This document shows positions 1 to 8,719 of a stretch of DNA of 64,000 bases, piece after piece. The position numbers were made by a program, and so were the translations under genes. How positions within the stretch are numbered: the first letter of the stretch is position 1; each line of letters begins with the position of its first letter. Source of the DNA: Pythium myriotylum (lineage: Eukaryota > Oomycota > Peronosporomycetes > Pythiales > Pythiaceae). Below the pieces are notes generated by a model that made no database searches, had not been told where the DNA came from, and was given only the letters and a program-made list of their open reading frames with translations. The stretch is taken from positions 3,164,501-3,228,500 of the forward strand of contig JALJCQ010000030.1 of NCBI GenBank assembly GCA_023091665.1, written 5' to 3'.

Positions 1-430
1 CCATGATCGACCAGTTCGAAAAGTTCAACTCCAACTCGGGCTGGACGCCCGCGCAGGCCACGGCCTGGAGCGACGCCATGCAGGCGCTGAGCCACTACTC
101 GTACCACACGAACGACCGCCGCGCGATGCTCTGCGACCTCCAGGGCGCGGTCTACCGCGACGGCTTCATCATCACGAACCCCGTCATCATGTCGACGACG
201 CAGGAGTACGGCCCGACTGACCTCGGCGCCAAGGGCATCTCCACGTTCTTCTCGCAGCACGTCTGCAACAAGTTCAGCCGCGCGCACTGGATCCTTCCGA
301 ACGATCGCGGCGTGTACTTTCCTATCCGCAAAGGCTCGAGCATGATGCGCGTGCAGCACGTGCCACGCGCGCGTCGCGGGCGCCGCTCACGCGCTTCAAC
401 CAGATCGACGAAGGCGACGAGGACTACTGA
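1..430 (+). CDS. Alpha-kinase C-terminal part (5' truncated, probable frameshift)
   Basis: This is the C-terminal end of an atypical alpha-kinase domain (MHCK/eEF2K type), cut by the window start. Reading from position 3, residues ALSHYSYH, LCDLQG, the FIITNPVIMS segment and LGAKGISTFFSQHVCNKF match the end of the fold. The terminal HxCN stretch is normally part of the zinc site. After about position 360 this frame turns into an Arg/Ser-rich tail and runs to 512. The +1 frame instead reads ...RFNQIDEGDEDY and stops at 430, which looks like a natural acidic tail. A one-base indel near 361-365, real or a sequencing error, would explain this. The family is clear; the exact C-terminus is not. The substrate cannot be inferred. 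Confidence 0.65.
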
Positions 431-661
431 GCGTACGAGCGCTCGGCGTGGAATGCCCAGCGAAGATCAATGCGTAACTAATCAGAAAAAGAATCTAACA
501 CCACGAGGTTGAGATCCTCCGTGGTCTTCAGTGTCTGCCACGCTGTCGCTCGCGAGAATGACGGCGGTGTGCTTTCGCGAATGTTTGCTGACGACTGCAG
601 CGCCACTTTCTCTGTCTGCAGTTTGATTCCGACCAGATAACGGCAACCGAAATCAAGATCC

Positions 662-2101
662 ATGACCAAGTCCACGACAGAAGACACGCCGCTGGTGGCT
701 CAGGACCGACCAAAGCCCAACGCCGTGAGAGTTGCGGCGTTGATGCTCATCATCGTTGCTGTGCAAGTGGCTGCCGTACTGTGGAGCTTGGACACTGTCG
801 GGTCGTCGTCTCTGGAAGCGATCGCCTTGTCCAACAGCGATAGTATTAAGTGTGGCGTCGCTCGCTCCGAGGCCGGGTACATCCCACTCGCCAACCGCAA
901 CAACGCGTCGCACTACTTCTATTGGTATTTCGAGTCACGCTCGCGGCCCGAGAGCGATCCGCTCGTCGTGTGGCTCACTGGCGGCCCGGGATGCTCCAGT
1001 CTCATGGCGCTGCTCACGGAGAACGGACCGTGCACCGTCACGGCTGGTGGTACGGGCACGAAGCTCAACCCGTTCTCATGGAACGCCCACGCGAACGTGA
1101 TCTGGCTCGACCAGCCGTCGAACGTCGGCTTTTCGTTCGCGAGTGCCGACGCAAGACCCGACGAGAACGAGGAAGACGTGGCGGACAACTTGCTCTCGTT
1201 CCTCCGGGGCTTTGTGGCCAAGCACCCCGAGCTTCGCGGACGAGAGCTCTTCCTCACGGGCGAGAGCTACGCGGGACACTACGTACCAGCGGCTGCGCAC
1301 CGAATCTGGAGAGACAGCATGTCTGACAGTAGTGAGAAGCTCAAGCTCAACCTGACAGGCGTCGCCATTGGCAACGGCATCACGGACCCCGTCCTGCAGA
1401 CTCAGCACCAGCTTGACATGGTCGACAACGCGTACAACATCACGCTCATGAGCCCCGAGGACTATGCCAAGGCAAAGGCTTTGCAGCCGAACTGCACCAA
1501 ACAACTGAAGGAAGCTATCGCGCGTCGTGACTTTGACTCGTTGAGTAGCGAGTGCGAGAACGTGTTGCTTCAGCCATTCCACAAGAGCCGCATCAACCCA
1601 CACGACATCCGCATGCCGTGCATCGGCGGAGGAGACTGTTACGACATGGCCGACGTGGCGGCGTACCTCAACTCGGAAGCAGTGCGACGCTACCTCAACA
1701 TCTCAAGCCCGAAAGTCTGGGAAGAATGCAGCTCGAGCTTGGGTCATCGGTTCATGGACAGTGGCGACTTCTGGCTCAGCTACGCAAGCCAACTAGGTGA
1801 ACTGCTCGACGGCGACGTGCGTGTGCTGCTGTACGCCGGCGACGCCGACACAGTTTGCAACTGGTACAGCGTGCGCGCTCTGGCCAAGTCGCTCTCGTGG
1901 CGCCACCAGCGCGAGTTCCTCGACGCCAAGGAGCATTCTTTCCGGACGGCCAACGGGTCCGTCGAGTCGGGGCGAGCCCTGAGCTTCGAGAACCGCCTCA
2001 CGTTCCTGCGGCTCCTCAACGCTGGCCACATGGCGCCGCGCGACCAGCCCGCCGTGGCGCTCGAGATGATCGACGCGTTCTTGCGCGGCGAGATCTTTTG
2101 A
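662..2101 (+). CDS. Serine carboxypeptidase (peptidase family S10), membrane-anchored or secreted
   Basis: A single-exon gene of 479 codons. Family S10 enzymes remove C-terminal residues from peptides in acidic compartments or outside the cell. Seen in the sequence: WLTGGPGCSSLMALLTENGP (oxyanion and substrate region), GESYAGHYVPA with the nucleophile Ser, YAGDADTVCNW with the catalytic Asp, and LNAGHMAPRDQP with the catalytic His. The triad is therefore complete. Residues about 21-45 form one hydrophobic segment after a short polar N-terminus, which suits a signal anchor or uncleaved signal. Several NxS/T sites in the lumenal part agree with the secretory route. The length is normal for the family. 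The next gene on the same strand starts 139 bp downstream. Confidence 0.9.
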   Translation: MTKSTTEDTPLVAQDRPKPNAVRVAALMLIIVAVQVAAVLWSLDTVGSSSLEAIALSNSDSIKCGVARSEAGYIPLANRNNASHYFYWYFESRSRPESDPLVVWLTGGPGCSSLMALLTENGPCTVTAGGTGTKLNPFSWNAHANVIWLDQPSNVGFSFASADARPDENEEDVADNLLSFLRGFVAKHPELRGRELFLTGESYAGHYVPAAAHRIWRDSMSDSSEKLKLNLTGVAIGNGITDPVLQTQHQLDMVDNAYNITLMSPEDYAKAKALQPNCTKQLKEAIARRDFDSLSSECENVLLQPFHKSRINPHDIRMPCIGGGDCYDMADVAAYLNSEAVRRYLNISSPKVWEECSSSLGHRFMDSGDFWLSYASQLGELLDGDVRVLLYAGDADTVCNWYSVRALAKSLSWRHQREFLDAKEHSFRTANGSVESGRALSFENRLTFLRLLNAGHMAPRDQPAVALEMIDAFLRGEIF

Positions 2102-2240
2102 AGAGCTAGAGCTGAAAATGTAGCCATGTCATGACGAGATCCGTACTTAGTCGGAGTTCTCACACGTCGCATAGAGCTCTTCCTTTCGTTCCGATCCACG
2201 TCGTTTCGCGCTCGCGTGAGTGGTTTCTCGGCGTGCCAGC

Positions 2241-4508
2241 ATGGCGAGCCGCGGCGAGAGCGTGCGCGTCTGCGTGCGCATCCGCCCCATGAGCACCAAG
2301 GAGAAGCAGGACGGGCGCCAGCAGATCGTCTTTGCCCACAAAGGCTCGGCCGAGATCGAGCTCGTGAACCCGGAGGCCGACGGCGCCGAGCCGCCCAAGA
2401 AGTTCACGTTCGACGCGGCGATCGCGCCCGACGCGACGCAGATGGACGTGTACGCCAAGGCCGCGACTGACATCGTCGAGTCGGTCGTGAACGGCTTCAA
2501 CGGCACGATCTTTGCCTACGGACAGACTGGCGCCGGCAAGTCGCACACTATGGAGGGGTACTCGGAGCCGCCCGAGGAAAAAGGCATCATCCCCAACTCG
2601 TTCAAGCACATCTTTGACCGCATCGCCGAGGAGTCGAGCGCCAAGCAGTTCATGGTCTACGCGTCGTACCTCGAGATCTATAACGAGGAGATCCGCGACC
2701 TGCTCGCGCAAGACCCCAAGACCCACCTCGAGCTCAAGGAGAACCTCGAGACGGGCGTCTACGTCAAGGACCTCATCTCGCGGCAGGTCACGGGCGCCGC
2801 CGAGATCGACGCCGTGATGCAGCAGGGCAAGAAGAACCGCAGCGTGGGCGCGACGCTCATGAACCAGACGTCGTCGCGGTCTCACTCGATGTTCACGATC
2901 ACGGTCGAGGCGTGCTCGAACGCCGTGGGCGTGGACGGCAAGCAGCACATTTGCGTGGGCAAACTCAACCTCGTGGATCTCGCCGGCAGCGAGCGGCAGG
3001 CCAAGACGGGCGCCACGGGGGACCGCATGAAAGAGGCGACCAAGATCAACCTGTCGCTCTCGGCGCTGGGCAACGTCATCTCGGCACTCGTGGACGGCAA
3101 GTCGCAGCACATCCCGTACCGCGACTCGAAGCTCACGCGGCTGCTGCAGGACTCGCTCGGCGGCAACGCCAAGACGGTCATGATCGCCAACTGCGGGCCG
3201 GCCGACTACAACTACAACGAGACGCTCTCGACGCTGCGGTACGCCAACCGCGCCAAGAACATCAAGAACAAGCCCAAGATCAACGAGGACCCCAAGGACG
3301 CCAAGATCCGCGAGTACCAGGAGAAGATCAAAGAGCTGCGCGAGACGCTCGCGGCGCAGGAGAAGAACGGCGGTGGTGGTGGCGGAGGCTTCGGGTCGGG
3401 ACTCGAGAGTAAAGAGCTCAAGGCAGCGCCGCAGATCGTCGAGCGCATCGTGGAGAAGACGGTCGTCAAGCGCGAGGGCGTGAGCGAGGACGTGCTCAAG
3501 AAGCTCGAGGAAGACGCGCGGCGCGAGAAGCTCGAGCTCAAGCAGCGCGCGCAGGCCGAGATGAAGGCGATCCTCGCGGACCAGTCGCGCACCGAAGAAG
3601 AGCGGCAGCAGCTCGAGCGCGAGCTGGCGTCCAAGGCCCAGGAGAAGGCGCAGCTGGAGCGCGCCAAGCAGGACATGGTCGCGCAGCTCCAGCAGCTCGA
3701 GCGCGAGCTCATCTCGGGCGGCAAGGTCATGGACAAGGCGGCCAAGCAGGAGCGGCAGCTGCGCGAGGCGCAGCTCAAGATCGAAGAGCAGAAGCGCGCC
3801 GAGCTGCTGCTGGCGCGCGAGCTCGCCGAGCGCGAGGACTCGACCGTGCTGCTCGAGGAGCAGTTTTCGTCGCTGCAGGAGGAAGTGGACGACAAGACGC
3901 GCAAGCTCAAGAAGCTCTGGGCCAAGCACAAGGCCGCGAGCACCGAGATCGAGGACCTGCGCGCCGAGTTCCAGACCGAGAAAGAAGACATGCTCGACAC
4001 GGTGCGCGCGCTGACGCGGCAGCTGCAGCTCAAGCAGCTGCTGCTGGCGCACTTTTTGCCGCTGGACGAGGCCGCGGCGCTCGAGCAGCGCGCCGCGTTC
4101 GACGCCGAGCGCGACGCGTGGCGCGTGGAGCCGCGCGAGTCGCGCCCGTCGGCGCTCAAGCCGCGGCGTCCGGTGTCGCGGCGCGGCGCGCGGCGCGTCG
4201 AGAGCGAGTACGCGCGCCGCAGCCGGCTGCTGGACCCGCTGAACGCGCGGTGGCGCGCCGAGAACGTGGCGGCGCTCGAGATGGAGATGCCCGAGCGGCG
4301 CACGCGCGACTTCGAGCTGGGCGGCATGAGCTTCTGGCTCGAGCGCGTGGGCGGCCGCGAGGACGGCGAGGAGATCACGTTCGAAAACGAAGCTACGGAC
4401 GCCAAAGAGCCGCGTCCGGAGAAAGAGAGCGCGCGGAGAAAAAAAGAAGCCGCGCCGGACGGCGACAAGGCCAAGAGCGCGGCCAAGCGCCCGCCGACCG
4501 CGAGGTGA
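2241..4508 (+). CDS. Kinesin-2 type motor protein (KIF3-like)
   Basis: A 755-residue, intronless N-terminal-motor kinesin. Motor motifs in order: RVCVRIRPMS, the P-loop FAYGQTGAGKSHTMEG, switch I NQTSSRSHSMF, switch II LVDLAGSER and YRDSKLTRLLQDSLGG. The neck NKPKINEDPKDAKIREYQEK is characteristic of kinesin-2, the heterotrimeric plus-end motor of anterograde intraflagellar transport. A Gly-rich hinge (about residues 380-390) is followed by a long Glu/Lys/Gln-rich coiled coil (about 400-610). The Arg-rich tail contains LDPLNARWRAENVAALEME. The ATG at 2241 is chosen because the upstream in-frame start is only GTG. A flagellar motor fits a zoospore-forming organism and the dynein gene further along the window. 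Confidence 0.92.
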   Translation: MASRGESVRVCVRIRPMSTKEKQDGRQQIVFAHKGSAEIELVNPEADGAEPPKKFTFDAAIAPDATQMDVYAKAATDIVESVVNGFNGTIFAYGQTGAGKSHTMEGYSEPPEEKGIIPNSFKHIFDRIAEESSAKQFMVYASYLEIYNEEIRDLLAQDPKTHLELKENLETGVYVKDLISRQVTGAAEIDAVMQQGKKNRSVGATLMNQTSSRSHSMFTITVEACSNAVGVDGKQHICVGKLNLVDLAGSERQAKTGATGDRMKEATKINLSLSALGNVISALVDGKSQHIPYRDSKLTRLLQDSLGGNAKTVMIANCGPADYNYNETLSTLRYANRAKNIKNKPKINEDPKDAKIREYQEKIKELRETLAAQEKNGGGGGGGFGSGLESKELKAAPQIVERIVEKTVVKREGVSEDVLKKLEEDARREKLELKQRAQAEMKAILADQSRTEEERQQLERELASKAQEKAQLERAKQDMVAQLQQLERELISGGKVMDKAAKQERQLREAQLKIEEQKRAELLLARELAEREDSTVLLEEQFSSLQEEVDDKTRKLKKLWAKHKAASTEIEDLRAEFQTEKEDMLDTVRALTRQLQLKQLLLAHFLPLDEAAALEQRAAFDAERDAWRVEPRESRPSALKPRRPVSRRGARRVESEYARRSRLLDPLNARWRAENVAALEMEMPERRTRDFELGGMSFWLERVGGREDGEEITFENEATDAKEPRPEKESARRKKEAAPDGDKAKSAAKRPPTAR

Positions 4509-6352
4509 GTGCCGAGTTCTGGATGGGATGGGATGGGATGGCGCTGGACGATGGCGGATTCACTGGACGCATGTTCTCCACAGCCGCCGCCGACGAGACG
4601 CAGTCGACGAGGACTGACCACCTGGACGCCGGCGTCCAACGGCGCCTGACGTGTCGGGGCTCGGACGGAGCTCCTGCTGGAGTACACTTTAAAGGAGGAG
4701 AACGTACATACTGTGTAGGTCTGGGTTCCCGAATGACATCTGATTACTGCCTGCCGGACAAGACCGTGCGCTTGGGGATCCTGCTCGTCCAGAAGCTCTG
4801 GACTGCTGGACGACGGACTCCGGAATCCATCACCTTCTCACTTCGCGAGGCCATGAGTGTTCGACGAGAGGAAGGCGAGGGAGGAGACGATGTGTGGGTT
4901 TGGAGCTCTTCCCTCTCTGCCAAAGTTCCGGACGTGGCCGCTGACATCCAACCGGAGCGACGGGGCTTCCGAAGCCCCGGACGTCGCCAATTCGCCTGGA
5001 CGGTCCAGTCAGAGGGGAAAGGTTGAAGCCGCGGGCAGGTGCCAGAGGGCTAATACTCTGACACCGAGCCCCTCCAAAGCCCTCCACAAGTTCCACCTAA
5101 ACCTCCCACCCCACAGCAGCGCCTAAGCTGCCTGTCGCTTACGACGGATGGCCTGACAAGTGGTGAAACCGTCACGTGCTTGACGCAAGTGAACAACCAG
5201 CGTCAAAAATTTCAACCCGACAGATACATCGAGCGTTTCATCGCGAGCTCGGATGTGTGGACTCGTCCAAGTCCAGAGCGCCGGCCAAAGCGTCCAGAGT
5301 TTCCGAATCCGCCGCAGCCGCGATACATTTCGCAGACGAATGGCGAAAAGAACCATCCATGGACACAAATCACACAAAGACTGTACAGTCCGGGGAGAGT
5401 GCTTGGTCCAGCAAATCCAGAAATCCAGCAGAGAGAGAATCGAGTCCCACTGGACAGAGAGAACACCGGTCGGTTCGTGCGTCCAGAAGACCCGTGACTC
5501 TGGGATCTCCATGGCCACGCACACGCGTGCGAGCGCGCGTGGGTGGACGTGGTGCGGGCGCTCAGCCATCTCGCCGTGGCCGCTTTGGCAGCGCCCGTCG
5601 TCACTCGGGGGTGCACCTCCTTTCACGGATGAAGTGGACGTGATGGGACAAACGCTCTGGGTGGCGGAAATTAGCGATTTTGGCCAATGGGACGCGCGAA
5701 GTGGGCTCCCTCGCCGGAGTGATGGATGGGTGGCCGATTGCTCACGGCCGCCGGCCTCCTCTTTATGGTCAGAAAGATCCACTTTCCGGACTTGACATAG
5801 AAAGGTCTAGGGGTGTCCAGGCCTCGCGCCCCTCGTGCAATCGCCGGCCCGACCCAGGTTGGGTGCAGAAACCCCGTGGAAAAACGGCCGATCAGTCCAG
5901 CGAAACCAGCGTTTGAGTCCAGTCCGGAGCCCACGGTGGCTCGTTTATGTGTTCTGCGGATCCCCCGTGTAGCGCTGGACGGAATAACAATGGAGAAACT
6001 GAGTTTATGCTGGACGCCAGCAACAGAGAAAAAAACGACGGAGAAGAGCCCGGTCTCCTCTGGACGCTGGCTGTCACACTGGGCAGCGGCTTGGGACAAG
6101 CTCATTCCGTCCTTTGGCTCGAGGACTTCGCGTGACGGCGCAACAAGAAAGTGGTGGCTACGCATACACGCAGGCTCGCCCGCCCAACAGTAACCCGTCG
6201 GCTGTCCAGCTCGCGGCATCTGGGCCAACCTCGCCACTGAAACCAGCGCGTTTCTAGGAGGCGGCTGGCCATTCTGCTCTGGACGCTCGTCGCCGGATCC
6301 GGAGAACGACGAGCGCTCAGTCTTGGATTTATTTAACTCCCCGATCCCTCCC
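4509..6352. other. 1.8-kb intergenic stretch dense in GTCCAG/CTGGAC
   Basis: No convincing gene lies between the kinesin stop and the ankyrin-gene ATG. The open frames here show no domain and little sign of real protein composition. The stretch opens with a short GGGAT tandem run (about 4520-4540). It holds 21 copies of the hexamer GTCCAG or its complement, from 4544 to 6284, where about one would be expected by chance. The last part must contain the ankyrin-gene promoter. Confidence 0.6.
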
Positions 6353-8458
6353 ATGCGCTCGGTGCTTCCGGCCGACGCCTTCGACCTCGCGATGGATGAG
6401 ACCCGGCGGCGCGACGACGCGCGGCCCGAGCTCCGGAAACACAAGACCATGAAGACCATCGACGGGCTCGCGCTGGACGAGGCGTCGTCGCCGTCGGCGT
6501 CGCCCTCGCGGTCCTCGCGGATAGCGCAGTTCCAGCGCGACTACGAGATGGCGCAGAGCATCCTCGAGTCGCGGCGGCGCGTCATCTCGCCCGACATGCA
6601 CCGGCGGATCCTGGACAAGGCCGCGCGCTCGGCGCCCGGCGGCCGCCCGCGCGTCGTGCTCGAGGCCGACGAGGACGTGCGGCGCTCGCTGCGGTCCGCG
6701 AGCGAGGCCTACCTGCGCGACGGCAACCTCCGGACGCCAACCCCAACCCCCACGACCACAGCCACAACCTCTTCCTCCACAGACGACTCGGGCAGCGGCA
6801 AGAAAAAAAAGAAGACGGTCTCGTTCCAGGACGAGTCGTCCGGCAGCGCGCCGTCCGGAGGCAGCCGGCGGCAGAACATGGACCACGCGCGCTGCCTGGA
6901 CGACGCGTCCGGTCCGGGGAACGGCCACGCGACGTCGCCCATCCACGCGGCCTGCGCGCGCGGCGACCACCTCGTGGTGGCGCATCTCCTGAGCTTCTAC
7001 GCGGCGCCCGAGGCGGCGGCGCTCGTCAACTCGCTCTGCGCCTGCGGGCTCACGCCGCTGCAGGTCGCGAGCCTCGCGGGCCACGCCAAAGTGGCCAAGC
7101 TGCTGCTCAAGCGCCAGGCGCGCGTCAACAAAAAGGATTCGTCCAACGAGAATGCAAGTCTGGTGGTGTCGAGCGGCGGGCGCGCGGCGCTGCTGGCGCC
7201 CAAGACGCGCGAGCGCAGCTGTCTCGCGCTCGCGACCGCGCGGCGCAGCGCCGAGCTCGTGGAGCTGCTGCTCGAGTACGGCGCGCACGTGGACGAGGAC
7301 GCGCTCGCGACCGCCGCGACGCTCGGCGACGCCGCCGCGCTCAAGCTGCTCGTGCAGGCCTCGCAGAAGAAGAGCGGGCTCTTCGGCGCCGGCAAGCTCT
7401 TCGGCGCCGGCAGCGCGCCCAGCGAGCCGCTCGACGCCGCGTGGCTCGCGAGCGCCGCCGCCGTGGCCGTCGCGAACGACCACCCGGCGCTGCTGCTCAC
7501 GCTGCTCGGCGACGGCCAGACGCCCGCGTCGCGCGAGCGCGTCGTCCACGCCGCGCTCGAGGCCACGCGGCTCGCCGACTACAAGCTGCTGCGCTGCCTC
7601 ACCAAGCTCTACGACCACGCGCTGCTCGTGGGCGCGCGCGACGCCGCGCAGCTCTCGCTGCTGCACCTCGCGGTCAAGCAGGCGAGCGCGCGCTGCGTGA
7701 CGCTGCTCATCCGCCTCGGCGTCGACGTGAACGCGCGCGACGCGCTCGGCATCGCGCCGCTCTACATGGCCTGCGCGCGCGGCCAGAGCTCGATCGCCAA
7801 GCTCCTGCTCAACGCCGGCGCCGTCTGCGAGGCCATGGGCCCCAACGACGAGACGCCGCTCCACATCGCCGCCCAGGAGAACCACCTGAGCTGCGTCATG
7901 GTGCTGCTCAGCGACGGCAACGCGCCCGTGGACGGCACGACGCTCGACAAGTGCACGGCGCTCCACCTCGCCTGCCAGCGCGGCAACACCACGGTCGCCA
8001 AGTGCCTGCTCGACCACGGCGCCGACGTCAACGCGCGCACGGTCTGCGACGAGACGCCGCTGCTCAAGGCCAGCCGCATGAGCAACATGGAGACCGTCAA
8101 GCTGCTGCTCGCGCGCGACGCCGAGATCGCCACGAGCTCCACGAGCTCGATCGAGGCCGGCGCGCCCGGCGGAGACTACACGCACACGGCCTCCACGTCC
8201 TCGTCCGTCTTCTCCACCGGCAGCAGCGTGCGCTCGCTCGACGCCGAGGACCACACGACCGGCTCGGCCTCGTCGGCCTCGTCCGTGAGCCGACGACGCA
8301 CGCACGAGCGGCTCCACCGACTCGCGGCCCATCAAATGCCGCGACGGCCGAGCAGCGACGAGGAGGATCGCGAGAGCGACCAGATCTTCATGGCAAAGTC
8401 CAAAACTCACAAGTCGTTCAAAGGCTGGCTCAAGTCGGTCGTCAAGAGCAACAAGTGA
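6353..8458 (+). CDS. Ankyrin-repeat protein
   Basis: A single-exon gene of 701 codons from the ATG at 6353; an upstream in-frame start is TTG only. Residues 1-180 are disordered, rich in Arg, Ser and Thr, with a (TP)n/T-rich stretch and a basic GKKKKKTVSF patch. About ten ankyrin repeats follow (roughly 190-600), seen as repeated xTPLHxAAxxGHxxVVxxLLxxGAxVNA patterns such as CTALHLACQRGNTTVAKCLL and DETPLHIAAQENHLSCVMVL. A Ser/Thr-rich tail ends in a basic amphipathic segment, HKSFKGWLKSVVKSNK, that could touch membranes or acidic partners. No enzymatic domain is seen, so it is a scaffold or adaptor of unknown partner. Confidence 0.88.
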   Translation: MRSVLPADAFDLAMDETRRRDDARPELRKHKTMKTIDGLALDEASSPSASPSRSSRIAQFQRDYEMAQSILESRRRVISPDMHRRILDKAARSAPGGRPRVVLEADEDVRRSLRSASEAYLRDGNLRTPTPTPTTTATTSSSTDDSGSGKKKKKTVSFQDESSGSAPSGGSRRQNMDHARCLDDASGPGNGHATSPIHAACARGDHLVVAHLLSFYAAPEAAALVNSLCACGLTPLQVASLAGHAKVAKLLLKRQARVNKKDSSNENASLVVSSGGRAALLAPKTRERSCLALATARRSAELVELLLEYGAHVDEDALATAATLGDAAALKLLVQASQKKSGLFGAGKLFGAGSAPSEPLDAAWLASAAAVAVANDHPALLLTLLGDGQTPASRERVVHAALEATRLADYKLLRCLTKLYDHALLVGARDAAQLSLLHLAVKQASARCVTLLIRLGVDVNARDALGIAPLYMACARGQSSIAKLLLNAGAVCEAMGPNDETPLHIAAQENHLSCVMVLLSDGNAPVDGTTLDKCTALHLACQRGNTTVAKCLLDHGADVNARTVCDETPLLKASRMSNMETVKLLLARDAEIATSSTSSIEAGAPGGDYTHTASTSSSVFSTGSSVRSLDAEDHTTGSASSASSVSRRRTHERLHRLAAHQMPRRPSSDEEDRESDQIFMAKSKTHKSFKGWLKSVVKSNK

Positions 8459-8719
8459 AGACGCACTATTATCTATTAGGTAGAGAGAGAGAGATGACTT
8501 ATTATAAATCGTATTTGCAATCGCGCGCCCGCGAAGGAAGCGGCCGGCGACCATCCCCCCACACCTCAATCTCCAAGCGTTCGTTCTCTCATTCACACTT
8601 CATTGCAATGGGGGCTTGGAAGCTACGACAAGACTCGTGTGTGCATGTGTTGTACAAGACGTGTCCCCGTGTATTTGATACAAGCCATGAAACGAAGAGA
8701 ATTGCTAAAACTACTACTA

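Noticed and set aside
2160..4687. Long antisense open frames (630 and 491 codons) opposite the kinesin gene
   Set aside because: They are caused by strong GC bias at codon third positions of the kinesin; composition is Leu/Arg- or Ser/Arg-rich with no domain.
4118..5026. 302-codon plus-strand frame beyond the kinesin stop
   Set aside because: It overlaps the kinesin C-terminus in another frame and has an Arg/Ala-rich shadow composition.
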